Of a stretch of DNA of 64,000 nt, positions 16,310-26,004 are shown piece by piece. The notes below the pieces were generated by a model. The model saw only the letters and a list, made by a program, of their open reading frames with translations, made no database searches and had not been told where the DNA came from. A program made the translations under genes and the position numbers. The DNA comes from Ohtaekwangia kribbensis (lineage in GTDB: Bacteria; Bacteroidota; Bacteroidia; Cytophagales; Cyclobacteriaceae): contig NZ_JBHTKA010000001.1 in assembly GCF_042676245.1 (NCBI RefSeq), positions 1,054,001 through 1,118,000 on the forward strand. Reading direction: 5' to 3'. How positions within the stretch are numbered: position 1 is the first letter of the stretch; every line of letters starts with the position of its first letter.

Positions 16310-17185
16310 ATGGAACTCAAGCATCTTCGTTATTTTAAAGTATTGGCAGAGGAGTTGAACTTTCGCAAGGCGGCTGCGCGACTGAATATATCGCAGCCTC
16401 CGCTGAGTCAGCAGATCAAAGAGCTGGAAGAATCGCTTGGTATACCTTTGTTTCACCGGCTCAAGCAAGGCAATGAACTTACCGATGCCGGAAAATTACT
16501 CTATCAATATACACTTGAAATATTCGAGAAGGTTGAAGAAGCCGAAGAACGCATCCGCGCGATACGCGAGAAGAAAGCTGGTAAATTAGCGATGGGACTT
16601 GTGCCCGGTATACGTCCGCTGCGTATAGCCCAAACGATACAACAGTTTCAGCAGGTATACCCGGAGATGCAGGTAACGTTTACCGAACATTGCACTTCCA
16701 CGCTGATACAACAGGTAAAAGAAAACCAGCTCGACCTCGCATTAGTGTTTGGTCCGGTACAGGATGACGCTCTTGAATGGACTGCTATCACCGAGGAAGA
16801 ATATCATGTTGTATTGCCGGCTGATCATGCTTTAGCAAAACGTAAAACATTATCGCGCGAAGATCTGCAGGATCAGCCGTTCATTTTATACAAACGCCAG
16901 GACCAGCCCTGGCTTCACGATGCCGTTATGCAACAATTGAAGTGGAACGATCGCGAGCCTGTTATCGTCAGCGAACTGTCATCTCCGCGCACGCGTGTGC
17001 TGCTTGTTCACCAGGGACTCGGACTAACCTTTGCCCCGGCTTCCCTGCAGGAAGAGTATCCGCATGTTTCGTTCCGTCCGCTCGATTCGCTCAAACCTGT
17101 TTCCGTAGGCATGCTGCGAAAGCGGAATAAAAGCAATAAGGCGCTGAAAACCATGATCGAAGCCTTTCAAAAAAGTATGCAGTAA
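16310..17185 (+). CDS. LysR-family transcriptional regulator
   Basis: A 291-aa LysR-type regulator. The winged helix-turn-helix is at the N-terminus (LNFRKAAARLNISQPPLSQQ, then LEESLGIPLFHR), followed by a linker helix (EKVEEAEERIRAIREKK) and the periplasmic-binding-protein-like effector domain from about residue 90 (GLVPGIRPL, LDLALVFGPV). Length is normal for the family. It is transcribed away from the quinone-oxidoreductase-like gene, across a 363-bp gap that contains a large dyad (16114-16184), so autoregulation and control of the dehydrogenase are likely. The inducer is unknown. The start ATG at 16310 gives the standard MELKHLRYF N-terminus. Confidence 0.95.
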   Translation: MELKHLRYFKVLAEELNFRKAAARLNISQPPLSQQIKELEESLGIPLFHRLKQGNELTDAGKLLYQYTLEIFEKVEEAEERIRAIREKKAGKLAMGLVPGIRPLRIAQTIQQFQQVYPEMQVTFTEHCTSTLIQQVKENQLDLALVFGPVQDDALEWTAITEEEYHVVLPADHALAKRKTLSREDLQDQPFILYKRQDQPWLHDAVMQQLKWNDREPVIVSELSSPRTRVLLVHQGLGLTFAPASLQEEYPHVSFRPLDSLKPVSVGMLRKRNKSNKALKTMIEAFQKSMQ

Positions 17186-17221
17186 GCCTTTCATTCAGGC
17201 CGGTAATTTTCACAAAAGGCT

Positions 17222-17229
17222 TATTTTTG
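17222..17229 (+). promoter_or_regulatory. -7 box upstream of leuS
   Basis: TATTTTTG matches TAnnTTTG and lies 28 bp before the leuS start codon. No convincing -33 element was recognised. Confidence 0.45.
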
Positions 17230-17257
17230 CCGTTCGCCTAACAGAACGAACTACAAC

Positions 17258-20050
17258 ATGGCCGATTACAGCAAAGACGAGATCAAACGCATTGAAAAGA
17301 AGTGGCAGGATAAATGGGCCGCTGAGGGTATTTACAAGGTAAAGGATGATACTTCCAAACCTAAATATTATGTACTCGATATGTTCCCCTACCCTTCCGG
17401 AGCCGGCCTCCACGTTGGACACCCCCTCGGGTATATTGCCTCCGATATTGTTTCTCGCTACAAGCGCATAAAAGGATTTAATGTATTGCACCCGATGGGC
17501 TTCGATGCTTTCGGGTTGCCTGCTGAACAATATGCTATACAAACCGGGCAGCATCCTGCTGTTACAACGGCTAAAAATATAGAGACCTATAAACGCCAGT
17601 TACGCCAGATCGGATTTTCGTACGACTGGGATCGCGAAGTGCAAACATCGGATCCGGCATACTATAAATGGACACAGTGGATCTTCTCGCAATTGTTCAA
17701 CGCATGGTATAATAAAAAAGCTGGCGCTGAAGGAAAAGCAGAACCCATCACTGCACTGATCGCTGAACTGGAAAAGAACGGCAATAAAAATATAGTGGCT
17801 GTTACCGATGAAGATACGCCGGCTATAACTGCTGAACAATGGAAAAGTTTTAACGAGAAAGCGAAAGAAGATTTTCTGCAGAAGTATCGCATTGCATACC
17901 TGAGCGAAACCATGGTAAACTGGTGTGCTGCATTAGGCACAGTACTTTCCAACGATGAAGTAAAAGACGGTGTAAGCGAACGCGGTGGCTACCCGGTAGA
18001 ACGCATCAAGATGATGCAGTGGAGTATGCGCATTACTGCATACGCTGAACGCCTGCTGAGAGGACTGGATACGATCGACTGGCCCGAGCCGGTAAAAGAA
18101 ATGCAGCGCAACTGGATTGGTAAAAGCGTTGGCTGCGAACTTGATTTTAAAGTTGACGCTGCACAGGACTTGTCCATTCGTGTATTCACTACGCGCATTG
18201 ATACTATATATGGCGTAAGCTTCATGGTGATTGCTCCGGAGCACGAGCTTGTGGACAAGATCACCACACCGGAACAACGTGAAGAAGTGACGAAGTATGT
18301 AGAGATCGCGAAGAACCGCAGTGAGCGCGATCGCATGAGCGAAGTAAAAAGAATTACGGGTGCCTTTACCGGTGCGTATGTGATCAACCCGTTCAACCAT
18401 GAAAAAGTACCGGTATGGATTGCCGACTATGTATTGGCAGGCTATGGTACCGGTGCTGTAATGGCGGTACCATCCAGCGATACACGCGATTATGCATTCG
18501 CCAAACATTTCAACCTGCCGATCATTGATGTATTGGAAGGCCCCACCAGTGATATAACGAAAGATAACTTCGAACCGAAATCGGGCACGATGATCAATTC
18601 AGACTTTCTGAATGGATTAGTATGGAACGAAGCCATCGAAAAAGCATTGCAGCGTGTAGAAGAACTTGGTATAGGTATACGCAAGGTAAATTTCCGGATG
18701 CGCGATGCGATCTTCGGAAGACAACGTTACTGGGGCGAGCCGTTCCCGGTATATTTCGATAAAGGAATACCGAAGCTCGTAGCCGATAAAGATCTGCCGG
18801 TAACTTTACCGGAGATCGATCAGTATAAACCTACTGAGAATGGTGAACCTCCACTGGGCCGCGCCAAAGACTGGAACTATAAAGGCCATGCGTATGAGCT
18901 GACTACGATGCCGGGCTGGGCTGGTTCTAGCTGGTACTGGTTCCGCTATATGGATCCGAAGAATGAAAACGAGTTTGCTGCCAAGAACAAAATAGATTAC
19001 TGGAAAGATGTAGACCTGTATATGGGCGGCAGCGAACACGCTACAGGTCACTTGCTATACTCGCGTTTCTGGTGCAAGGTGCTGAAAGATTTAGGCTATG
19101 TAGATGCTGAAGAACCTTTCAAGAAGCTGATCAACCAGGGGCATATACAAGGTATGTCGAAGTTTGTATACCGCGTTAACGGCACCAACAAGTTTGTGTC
19201 GCATGGCTTGCGTAAACAATACGATGTAACACCGTTGCATGCCGATGTAAGCATGGTAGACAATGATGTACTGGATGTAGAAGCATTCAGGAAATGGCGT
19301 GATGATTTCAGCGATGCCGAATTTATACTCGAAGATGGCAAGTATATCTGCGGAACAGAAATTGAAAAAATGTCGAAGTCAAAATACAACGTGGTTAACC
19401 CGGATGACATTGTAGTGAACTACGGTGCTGATACGCTGCGTATGTATGAGATGTTCCTTGGTCCGCTGGAATTATCGAAGCCCTGGAATACCAACGGTAT
19501 AGATGGTGTATATAAATTCCTGCGCAGGTTCTGGAATCTCTTCCACGACAAGAATGAGAACTTCGTGATCAGCGATGAAGAAGCTACGCGCGAGGAGTTG
19601 AAGATCCTGCACAAAACCATCAGGAAGATTGAAGAAGATATCGAGCGTTTCTCGTTCAATACATCGGTAAGTGAGTTTATGATCTGCTGCAATGAACTGA
19701 GCTCAATGAAGTGTAACAAGCGCGCTATACTGGAGCCGCTGGTGATCGCACTTTCTCCGTATGCACCACACATCACGGAAGAACTGTGGGAGAAACTCGG
19801 TCATGCAACCTCTGTGTTGAATGCGAGCTTCCCTAAATTTGATGAGCAGTACCTGGTTGAGAGTTCATTCGAATACCCGATCTCTATCAATGGAAAGGTT
19901 CGTGTAAAAATGAACTTCGCCCTTGATATGCCGAAGGAAGACATTGAGAAGTTGGTCGTTGCGTCCGAAGCCGTTCAAAAATGGACGGAAGGTAAAGCTC
20001 CGAAAAAAGTAATCGTTGTACCCGGCAGAATTGTAAACGTGGTGGTATAG
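17258..20050 (+). CDS. leuS: Leucyl-tRNA synthetase
   Basis: A 930-aa class I aminoacyl-tRNA synthetase that charges tRNA-Leu in the cytoplasm. The HIGH motif is HVGH at 52-55 (PYPSGAGLHVGHPLGY) and KMSKS is at 704-708 (EKMSKSKYNVVNPDD). The editing (CP1) domain contains VFTTRIDTIYGVSFMVIAPE and GTGAVMAVPSSDTRD with the discriminating Thr-rich segment and conserved Asp. The synthetase-defining GSSWYWFRYMDP and the C-terminal anticodon-binding region (HITEELWEKLGH) are present. Length is at the long end for bacterial LeuRS because of inserts near residues 140-190 and 650-690, as in other Bacteroidota. It has its own terminator at 20078-20110 and seems monocistronic. Confidence 0.99.
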   Translation: MADYSKDEIKRIEKKWQDKWAAEGIYKVKDDTSKPKYYVLDMFPYPSGAGLHVGHPLGYIASDIVSRYKRIKGFNVLHPMGFDAFGLPAEQYAIQTGQHPAVTTAKNIETYKRQLRQIGFSYDWDREVQTSDPAYYKWTQWIFSQLFNAWYNKKAGAEGKAEPITALIAELEKNGNKNIVAVTDEDTPAITAEQWKSFNEKAKEDFLQKYRIAYLSETMVNWCAALGTVLSNDEVKDGVSERGGYPVERIKMMQWSMRITAYAERLLRGLDTIDWPEPVKEMQRNWIGKSVGCELDFKVDAAQDLSIRVFTTRIDTIYGVSFMVIAPEHELVDKITTPEQREEVTKYVEIAKNRSERDRMSEVKRITGAFTGAYVINPFNHEKVPVWIADYVLAGYGTGAVMAVPSSDTRDYAFAKHFNLPIIDVLEGPTSDITKDNFEPKSGTMINSDFLNGLVWNEAIEKALQRVEELGIGIRKVNFRMRDAIFGRQRYWGEPFPVYFDKGIPKLVADKDLPVTLPEIDQYKPTENGEPPLGRAKDWNYKGHAYELTTMPGWAGSSWYWFRYMDPKNENEFAAKNKIDYWKDVDLYMGGSEHATGHLLYSRFWCKVLKDLGYVDAEEPFKKLINQGHIQGMSKFVYRVNGTNKFVSHGLRKQYDVTPLHADVSMVDNDVLDVEAFRKWRDDFSDAEFILEDGKYICGTEIEKMSKSKYNVVNPDDIVVNYGADTLRMYEMFLGPLELSKPWNTNGIDGVYKFLRRFWNLFHDKNENFVISDEEATREELKILHKTIRKIEEDIERFSFNTSVSEFMICCNELSSMKCNKRAILEPLVIALSPYAPHITEELWEKLGHATSVLNASFPKFDEQYLVESSFEYPISINGKVRVKMNFALDMPKEDIEKLVVASEAVQKWTEGKAPKKVIVVPGRIVNVVV

Positions 20051-20077
20051 ATACCATTCACATAATTATACATACCG

Positions 20078-20110
20078 GAGGCTGCTGTAAAAAGGTAGCC
20101 TCTTTTTTTT
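20078..20110 (+). terminator. Rho-independent terminator of leuS
   Basis: GAGGCT (20078-20083) pairs with AGCCTC (20097-20102), extended by a G-T and a C-G pair, followed by eight T (20103-20110). It lies 28 bp after the leuS stop. Confidence 0.9.
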
Positions 20111-20254
20111 GTACAGAAAATACAGAAATTAAATATCAGCCTGTAACAAAAATATATCCCCATCGTCATGCAAACCGTTGGACGTTTGCTGTGGACTGTC
20201 TATCTTAAAAAATATTGGCCGCCACCAAACTAACTCTTAACCTAATCTTTATCC

Positions 20255-21139
20255 ATGCAGCTTGTTATTGACAACCTTTCGAAGACGTATGCCAATGGCG
20301 TACAGGCTTTGAAGAACGTTTCGCTTACCATTAACCAGGGAATGTTCGGACTGCTCGGTCCTAACGGTGCCGGTAAATCTTCACTCATGCGTACTATCGC
20401 TACATTACAGGAGGCCAGCAGTGGTTCCATTACGCTGGGCAACCTCGATGTACTGCGCGAGAAACATGAAGTACGAAAAGTACTCGGCTATCTTCCGCAG
20501 GAGTTCGGTGTATATCCGCGTGTAACAGCCGAAACGATGCTCGATCACATTGCCGATCTGAAAGGTATAGTAGATAAAAAACAGCGCAAGGAAATTGTAC
20601 ATACACTGCTGGAAAAAGTAAATCTCATTCATGTTCGTAACAAGAACCTCGGTACATTCTCCGGTGGTATGAAACAACGCTTTGGTGTTGCACAGGCACT
20701 CATCGGCAATCCTAAACTTATTATTGTAGATGAGCCAACAGCAGGTCTTGATCCGGCCGAGCGAAACCGCTTCTATAATTTACTTAGCGAGATTGGTGAG
20801 AATACTATTGTTATACTCTCCACCCACATTGTAGAAGATGTAACAAACCTCTGCAGCAACATGGCTATTATTTGTCTCGGTGAAGTTATAGCACAAGGAC
20901 ACCCGGCCGACCTGGTTGAATCGCTGCAAGGCAAAGTATGGAGCCGCATTATAGAGAAGAACGAACTATCCTTCTTCCGTAATTCATTCAACGTAATCTC
21001 TACCCAGCTCAAAGCAGGTAAAACACAGATACATATAATCAACGATTTTCGTCCAGATGATTTCAAGCCGGAGGAAGCCAGCCTGGAAGATGTATACTTC
21101 TCAAAGATAGCGGAGAAGATGGATACCATTACCGTTTAA
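20255..21139 (+). CDS. ABC transporter ATP-binding protein
   Basis: A 294-aa ABC ATPase of the type that drives ABC-2 exporters. Walker A is GPNGAGKSS, the signature is FSGGMKQRFG, Walker B is LIIVDEPTAGLDP and the switch His is in STHIVEDV. A C-terminal extension of about 80 residues follows the ATPase core. The permease gene starts 21 bp downstream on the same strand, so the two form one operon and presumably one complex. The Q-loop YLPQEFGVYPRVTAE is similar to those of ABC-2/multidrug-type exporters. Substrate is unknown; the fused peptidase on the partner suggests a peptide or protein-linked role. Confidence 0.95.
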   Translation: MQLVIDNLSKTYANGVQALKNVSLTINQGMFGLLGPNGAGKSSLMRTIATLQEASSGSITLGNLDVLREKHEVRKVLGYLPQEFGVYPRVTAETMLDHIADLKGIVDKKQRKEIVHTLLEKVNLIHVRNKNLGTFSGGMKQRFGVAQALIGNPKLIIVDEPTAGLDPAERNRFYNLLSEIGENTIVILSTHIVEDVTNLCSNMAIICLGEVIAQGHPADLVESLQGKVWSRIIEKNELSFFRNSFNVISTQLKAGKTQIHIINDFRPDDFKPEEASLEDVYFSKIAEKMDTITV

Positions 21140-21160
21140 CCTAACCTTACCAACATCTTT

Positions 21161-24100
21161 ATGTACTGGAAAATATTTCTTTTCGAGGTAAGGTATCGCT
21201 TTAAACGGCCTGCTACCTATGCATACTTCTTTGTATTGTTCCTCTTCGCTTTTGTGAGCGGTATATATGGAAACAGTCCTGCGTCCGAGAAAGTATATGT
21301 AAACTCGGCGTATGCCATCGGCTACTTCATGATCATACTCAGTATATTTGAAACCCTGATCGCTTCTGCTGTGATGGGTGTACCGGTATATCGTGATATT
21401 GAATACCGCACCAAGGATTACTTCTTTACCTACCCCATCACCGAGAAATCATATTTACTCGGCAGGTTCTTCGGATCATTTGTCATTCTTATTTTTATCA
21501 GCTTCGGATATCACGTTGGTACCTGGCTTGGTGGGCCGCTGGGTGTCGCCACGGGTGAAGTGGAACCGGAGCGCTTTGGTCCGTTTATACTCTATCACTA
21601 TATCTACAACACGCTGGTATTAAATATACCCAACCTGTTCTTTACAGGCACAGTGTTCTTTGCACTGGTGGCACTCACACGAAAAATTGTAGTGACGTAT
21701 GTAGGAAGTGTAATTCTCTTTATCGGGTACCTGCTCGCCAACGCACTTACGCAGGATCTCGACAACAAAGACCTTGTAGATATACTCGATCCGTATGCAC
21801 TCACCACCTATATCAACGCTACCAAGTACTGGACACCTACTGAACAAAATACAGGACTGATTCCGCTGGAAGGTAATTTCCTTCTGAACCGTATGCTGTG
21901 GATCGGCATCAGTCTGCTTTTGTTTGCTTTTACTTTCTTCCGGTTCTCGTTCCGCAGCATGCTCGAAGTAGCTGCCGGCAAGATTAGAAAAGATGACGAG
22001 ATTGAACGCAAAGGACGATCGCTGTCCGATCTCCCGGTTGTTCAGAAAGTATATTCACAAAGTATATATCTCCGTAAGACGTTCCGGTTGGGATTACTGG
22101 AATTCAGTAACATTATAAAAGACTTTTACTTTATCGCCATATTACTGGCCGGTGTATTGTTCCTCTTCCTGGATGGCTGGTTCGGCTCGCCCATCTTTGG
22201 TACACCTTCCCTCCCGCTAACGTACTACATGCTTGAGGTAAAAGATTATAACTATATCATCTTTGTTTTTATCATTATAATCTTCTATACCGGTGAAGTG
22301 GTACATCGCGATAAAAGCGTGAATTACTCCAACATTGCCGATGCCTTACCGATTCCTAACTGGGTTGTATATGGCTCTAAATTTCTCTCGCTTGTCTTGA
22401 TCAGCTTTGTATTGGTAAATCTTGTGGTGATCTGCGGAGTGCTGAACCAGGTTGTAAAAGGATATTTCAATTTTGAGTTCGGCATGTATTTTACCGATCT
22501 GTACCTGATCGAATTCCCAGAGTACATTCAGCTGGTGATGCTCGCATTCATCGTACACATCCTGATCAACAATAAATTTATCGGGCACGTGGTATCCATC
22601 GGTATATGGGTTGCGTTGTTCGGCCTGCGTAATTTTGCCGAGCTTAACTATAATCTTTTCTTCTACAGCTATATTCCGGAATACAGAATATCCGACATGA
22701 ATGGCTTTGGACATTTTCTGAAGTCCACCACATGGTTCAATGTATACTGGCTAAGTCTCGGGGCGATATTTGTAGTCATTGGTAACCTTTTCTGGAATCG
22801 TGGAGCTGAAACGAGCTTTGTAACACGCTGGCAGATTGCCAAACAACGGTTTAGCGGACTCTCGGCTACATCGCTCACAATATTTACCGTGCTGTGGATC
22901 GGCAGCGGTATATTTATATACTACAACGTAAGCGTACTCAACAACTACTACACTGCGAAGGAAAGCCGGAACATCGGTGCTGACTTTGAAAAAAAATACA
23001 AGAAGTATGAGTTCGCAGCGCAGCCGAAAGTAACCGATGTAAAAGTCAACATCGATATATACCCAAAAGATCGCACCACAAAAGCTTCCGGTATATTTAC
23101 GATCGTGAATAAAAGTACAAAGCCAATCGATTCACTCATCCTCAACATCAGCAGTCCGGTGGATCATACCATTATTGAAAAACTTTCGATTGATGGAAGC
23201 GAGCCCCAGCTCCTGATGGAAGACAAAGTGAACCGCTTCTTCATTTACAAAATGCCGAAGACGATGCACCCAGGCGATACCATGACGATGGACATCACGA
23301 TGGACGCTGGCTATAAAGGTTTTACAAACAGCGGTCTCGGCAGACAAATTGTTTACAACGGTACCTTCTTTGACCTGAGCATATTTCCTTCGTTCGGATA
23401 CCCGGGCGATCCGCTCGACAGTGACAAAGAACGAAAAAAGCATGGCTTGCCGAAGAAAGACTATACCCTTCCGCCTCAAACCGATCCGCATGGTTTGAGT
23501 AATTTACTCTTCAATGATGATGCAGACTATGTAACGTTCGAAGCCACTGTTAGCACCGATGAAGACCAGATCGCACTGGCTCCCGGCTATCTTCAGAAAG
23601 AATGGGTTGAGAACGGAAGAAAGTATTACCACTATAAAATGGATGGTGAGATGGATCTTTTCTTCAATATATCCTCTGCACGCTATGCCGTACACCGCGA
23701 TGTATGGAAAGGTAAAAATGGAGAAGCTGTTAACATCGAAATATACCATCATCCTGATCATGCCTATAACCTCGATCGCTTTGTAAATTCTGTGAAGGCA
23801 TCGATGGATTATTTCTCAAGTAACTTCCGTCCGTATCAATATAAACAGATGCGTATACTGGAGTTTCCGCGTTACGCTGGTTTCGCGCAGTCATTTCCGA
23901 ATACAGTACCCTATACCGAAAGCTTCGGATGGGTTGCCGACTATAGCGATCCGAATGATACAGACTATACCTTTTATGTTACGGCTCACGAAGTGGCACA
24001 CCAGTGGTGGGGCCACCAGGTAACACCTTCTGCTACACGTGGAGCGAACCAGATATCGGAGTCGATGGCAGAATATTCGTCACTCATGGTGTTGCACCAC

Positions 24101-24787
24101 GAGTATGGTGTTGACTGCATGCAGAACCGTTTAAAATATAGTCTTGATCGTTACCTGCGCGGTCGTTCTGGCGAAGATAAGTTTGAAGCCACCCTGCTGG
24201 AGAATGATTCGCGTTCGTATATATGGTATGAAAAAGGATCGCTTATACTCTATGCGCTGCAAGACCTGATTGGTGAAGAGCGGTTGAATGGTGCGTTCCG
24301 TAAATTCATTGATACGGCTGCCTTCCGCCAGAAACCTCCGTTCGCCACATCGCGCGAATGGTATAGCTATATCAAAGCGGCCACTCCGGATTCATTGCAA
24401 TACTTCATAGACGACTCGTTCGAAAAGATAGCGTTGTACGAGAACCGGATTACAAAAGCAGTATCGGAACCGTTGAAAGATGATGAGTATAAAGTCACAC
24501 TCACCGTACAAACGCGTAAGCTGTACTATGATGGTCTTGGAAAAGAAACCGGTAAAGGCACCGGCAAAGACCTGATCGACATCGGCATCTTTACCGATGA
24601 TGGCAAGAATGAAAAGGGTATGGTAAAGAAAGTGCCGCTGTATTTAAAGAAGCACTGGCTTGACGAAGGCGAGCATACGTTTACCTTTACCGTGAAGGGC
24701 AAGCCGGTTAAGGCCGGCATCGATCCGTACAATAAACTGATCGACCGCATTCCGGATGACAATATGAAAACCGTGGAAAGCAAATAA
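21161..24787 (+). CDS. ABC-2 type permease fused to an M1-family zinc metallopeptidase
   Basis: A 1208-aa fusion. The first ~570 residues contain two sets of ABC-2-type membrane helices (for example YAYFFVLFLFAFVSG and IAILLAGVLFLFLDGWFG), then a last helix near residue 580. Residues ~610-1208 form an M1 aminopeptidase-like module: a beta-rich N-terminal domain, then zinc site H943-E944-x-x-H947 in HEVAHQWWGHQ with Glu967 as third ligand (ISESMAEYSS). The usual GAMEN exopeptidase motif is not evident; NTVPYTESFGW occupies that place, so cleavage specificity may differ from classical aminopeptidases. The ATPase gene lies 21 bp upstream. Permease-M1 fusions are known in Bacteroidota. The peptidase side is predicted extracytoplasmic because it follows the last helix; the topology is inference. 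Confidence 0.95.
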   Translation: MYWKIFLFEVRYRFKRPATYAYFFVLFLFAFVSGIYGNSPASEKVYVNSAYAIGYFMIILSIFETLIASAVMGVPVYRDIEYRTKDYFFTYPITEKSYLLGRFFGSFVILIFISFGYHVGTWLGGPLGVATGEVEPERFGPFILYHYIYNTLVLNIPNLFFTGTVFFALVALTRKIVVTYVGSVILFIGYLLANALTQDLDNKDLVDILDPYALTTYINATKYWTPTEQNTGLIPLEGNFLLNRMLWIGISLLLFAFTFFRFSFRSMLEVAAGKIRKDDEIERKGRSLSDLPVVQKVYSQSIYLRKTFRLGLLEFSNIIKDFYFIAILLAGVLFLFLDGWFGSPIFGTPSLPLTYYMLEVKDYNYIIFVFIIIIFYTGEVVHRDKSVNYSNIADALPIPNWVVYGSKFLSLVLISFVLVNLVVICGVLNQVVKGYFNFEFGMYFTDLYLIEFPEYIQLVMLAFIVHILINNKFIGHVVSIGIWVALFGLRNFAELNYNLFFYSYIPEYRISDMNGFGHFLKSTTWFNVYWLSLGAIFVVIGNLFWNRGAETSFVTRWQIAKQRFSGLSATSLTIFTVLWIGSGIFIYYNVSVLNNYYTAKESRNIGADFEKKYKKYEFAAQPKVTDVKVNIDIYPKDRTTKASGIFTIVNKSTKPIDSLILNISSPVDHTIIEKLSIDGSEPQLLMEDKVNRFFIYKMPKTMHPGDTMTMDITMDAGYKGFTNSGLGRQIVYNGTFFDLSIFPSFGYPGDPLDSDKERKKHGLPKKDYTLPPQTDPHGLSNLLFNDDADYVTFEATVSTDEDQIALAPGYLQKEWVENGRKYYHYKMDGEMDLFFNISSARYAVHRDVWKGKNGEAVNIEIYHHPDHAYNLDRFVNSVKASMDYFSSNFRPYQYKQMRILEFPRYAGFAQSFPNTVPYTESFGWVADYSDPNDTDYTFYVTAHEVAHQWWGHQVTPSATRGANQISESMAEYSSLMVLHHEYGVDCMQNRLKYSLDRYLRGRSGEDKFEATLLENDSRSYIWYEKGSLILYALQDLIGEERLNGAFRKFIDTAAFRQKPPFATSREWYSYIKAATPDSLQYFIDDSFEKIALYENRITKAVSEPLKDDEYKVTLTVQTRKLYYDGLGKETGKGTGKDLIDIGIFTDDGKNEKGMVKKVPLYLKKHWLDEGEHTFTFTVKGKPVKAGIDPYNKLIDRIPDDNMKTVESK

Positions 24788-24816
24788 TTTCCCCGGGGGG
24801 AAACATCACGATACAA

Positions 24817-24850
24817 GATACCAGGCTTCAAACACCTGGTATCGTTCGTT
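24817..24850 (+). terminator. Terminator of the ABC/M1 operon
   Basis: A perfect 9-bp inverted repeat (24817-24825 with 24835-24843) is followed by a short T-rich tract on the plus strand, 29 bp after the stop codon. Confidence 0.7.
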
Positions 24851-24937
24851 TTATAGGGCATCAAGAAAGACAAATCCCTTTGTAAATGTTCGCTCCGATC
24901 TTCGAATTCTTTCGTTAATTTGCCCCCGATCTAGTAC

Positions 24938-25906
24938 ATGAGTATGCAGGCAATCAAGGAAACCAACTTCAAATTTCCCGGGCAAACGGGCTTTTATAAG
25001 GGCAAAGTTCGCGATGTTTATTATTTCGGAGATCGTATGGCGATGGTTGCCAGCGACCGGATCTCGGCCTTCGATGTTATTCTGCCCCGCGCCATTCCGG
25101 ATAAAGGAAGGGTTTTAAACCAGATTGCTGCCTTTAACCTGGAGGCTACCAAACATCTTGTTCCCAACTGGGTTATTGCTACGCCTGACCCGAACGTTAC
25201 CATTGGCTTCCGGTGTGAGCCTTTCGCGGTGGAGATGGTGGTGCGCGGTTACCTGGCCGGCCATGCATGGCGTGAGTATAAAGCCGGGAAAAGATCGGTA
25301 TGTGGTGTACCGCTTCCGGAAGGCTTGAAAGAAAATGACAAGCTTCCGACTCCGATCATCACCCCTACTACCAAAGCGCATGTAGGACACGATGAAGATA
25401 TTTCCAGGGAAGACATTCTGAAGCGCGGCATTGTAAGCGAGAGCGACTATAAAATACTGGAAGAATATACCTTTAAACTTTTCCAGAAGGGAACCGAACT
25501 GGCAGCCGAGCGCGGGCTCATTCTCGTAGATACCAAGTATGAATTCGGTAAACATCAGGGCACGATTTACCTGATCGATGAAGTACACACTCCGGATTCA
25601 TCACGCTATTTTTATAAGGAAGGTTATGAAGCGCGCCAGAAAGCCGGTGAACCACAGAAGCAACTTTCGAAGGAATTTGTTCGTCAATGGCTTATTGAAA
25701 ATGGTTTCCAGGGAAAAGACGGACAGCAAATACCTGAAATGACGGACGAGATTGTGAATTCAATTTCTGCCCGCTACAAGGAACTTTACCAACAGGTACG
25801 TGGCGAAGCACTGGACTCTGTTGATTATACCGGCATCACGCAAAGAATTGAGCAAAGCATTCTCAATTCAATAAATTCCGTTAACTTGGAAAGTCAGAAA
25901 ATCTGA
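24938..25906 (+). CDS. purC: Phosphoribosylaminoimidazole-succinocarboxamide synthase (SAICAR synthetase)
   Basis: A 322-aa SAICAR synthetase, which joins CAIR and aspartate with ATP in purine biosynthesis. Recognisable blocks are YKGKVRDVYYFGDRMAMV (ATP-binding lobe), SDRISAFDVILPRAIPDKG, the MVVRGYLAGHAWREY segment and ILVDTKYEFGK followed by LIDEVHTPDSSRYF. Its length matches the longer eukaryote/Bacteroidota-type form rather than the ~240-aa E. coli form. The start at 24938 is kept; a second ATG two codons later is equally possible. No other pur genes are nearby. A STAS-domain gene follows. Confidence 0.98.
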   Translation: MSMQAIKETNFKFPGQTGFYKGKVRDVYYFGDRMAMVASDRISAFDVILPRAIPDKGRVLNQIAAFNLEATKHLVPNWVIATPDPNVTIGFRCEPFAVEMVVRGYLAGHAWREYKAGKRSVCGVPLPEGLKENDKLPTPIITPTTKAHVGHDEDISREDILKRGIVSESDYKILEEYTFKLFQKGTELAAERGLILVDTKYEFGKHQGTIYLIDEVHTPDSSRYFYKEGYEARQKAGEPQKQLSKEFVRQWLIENGFQGKDGQQIPEMTDEIVNSISARYKELYQQVRGEALDSVDYTGITQRIEQSILNSINSVNLESQKI

Positions 25907-26004
25907 AGTTTTAAATAAAGGTGGACATATTGGTGAGTCCTGAAGACACAAGACGGATCATCGTAGTTTCCATCAGGACGCATACAAGAAAATTATATAC
26001 AGCG

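Noticed and set aside
25921..26004. GTG start for the STAS gene
   Set aside because: The 28 extra residues do not extend the domain; the ATG at 26005 begins where the family begins.
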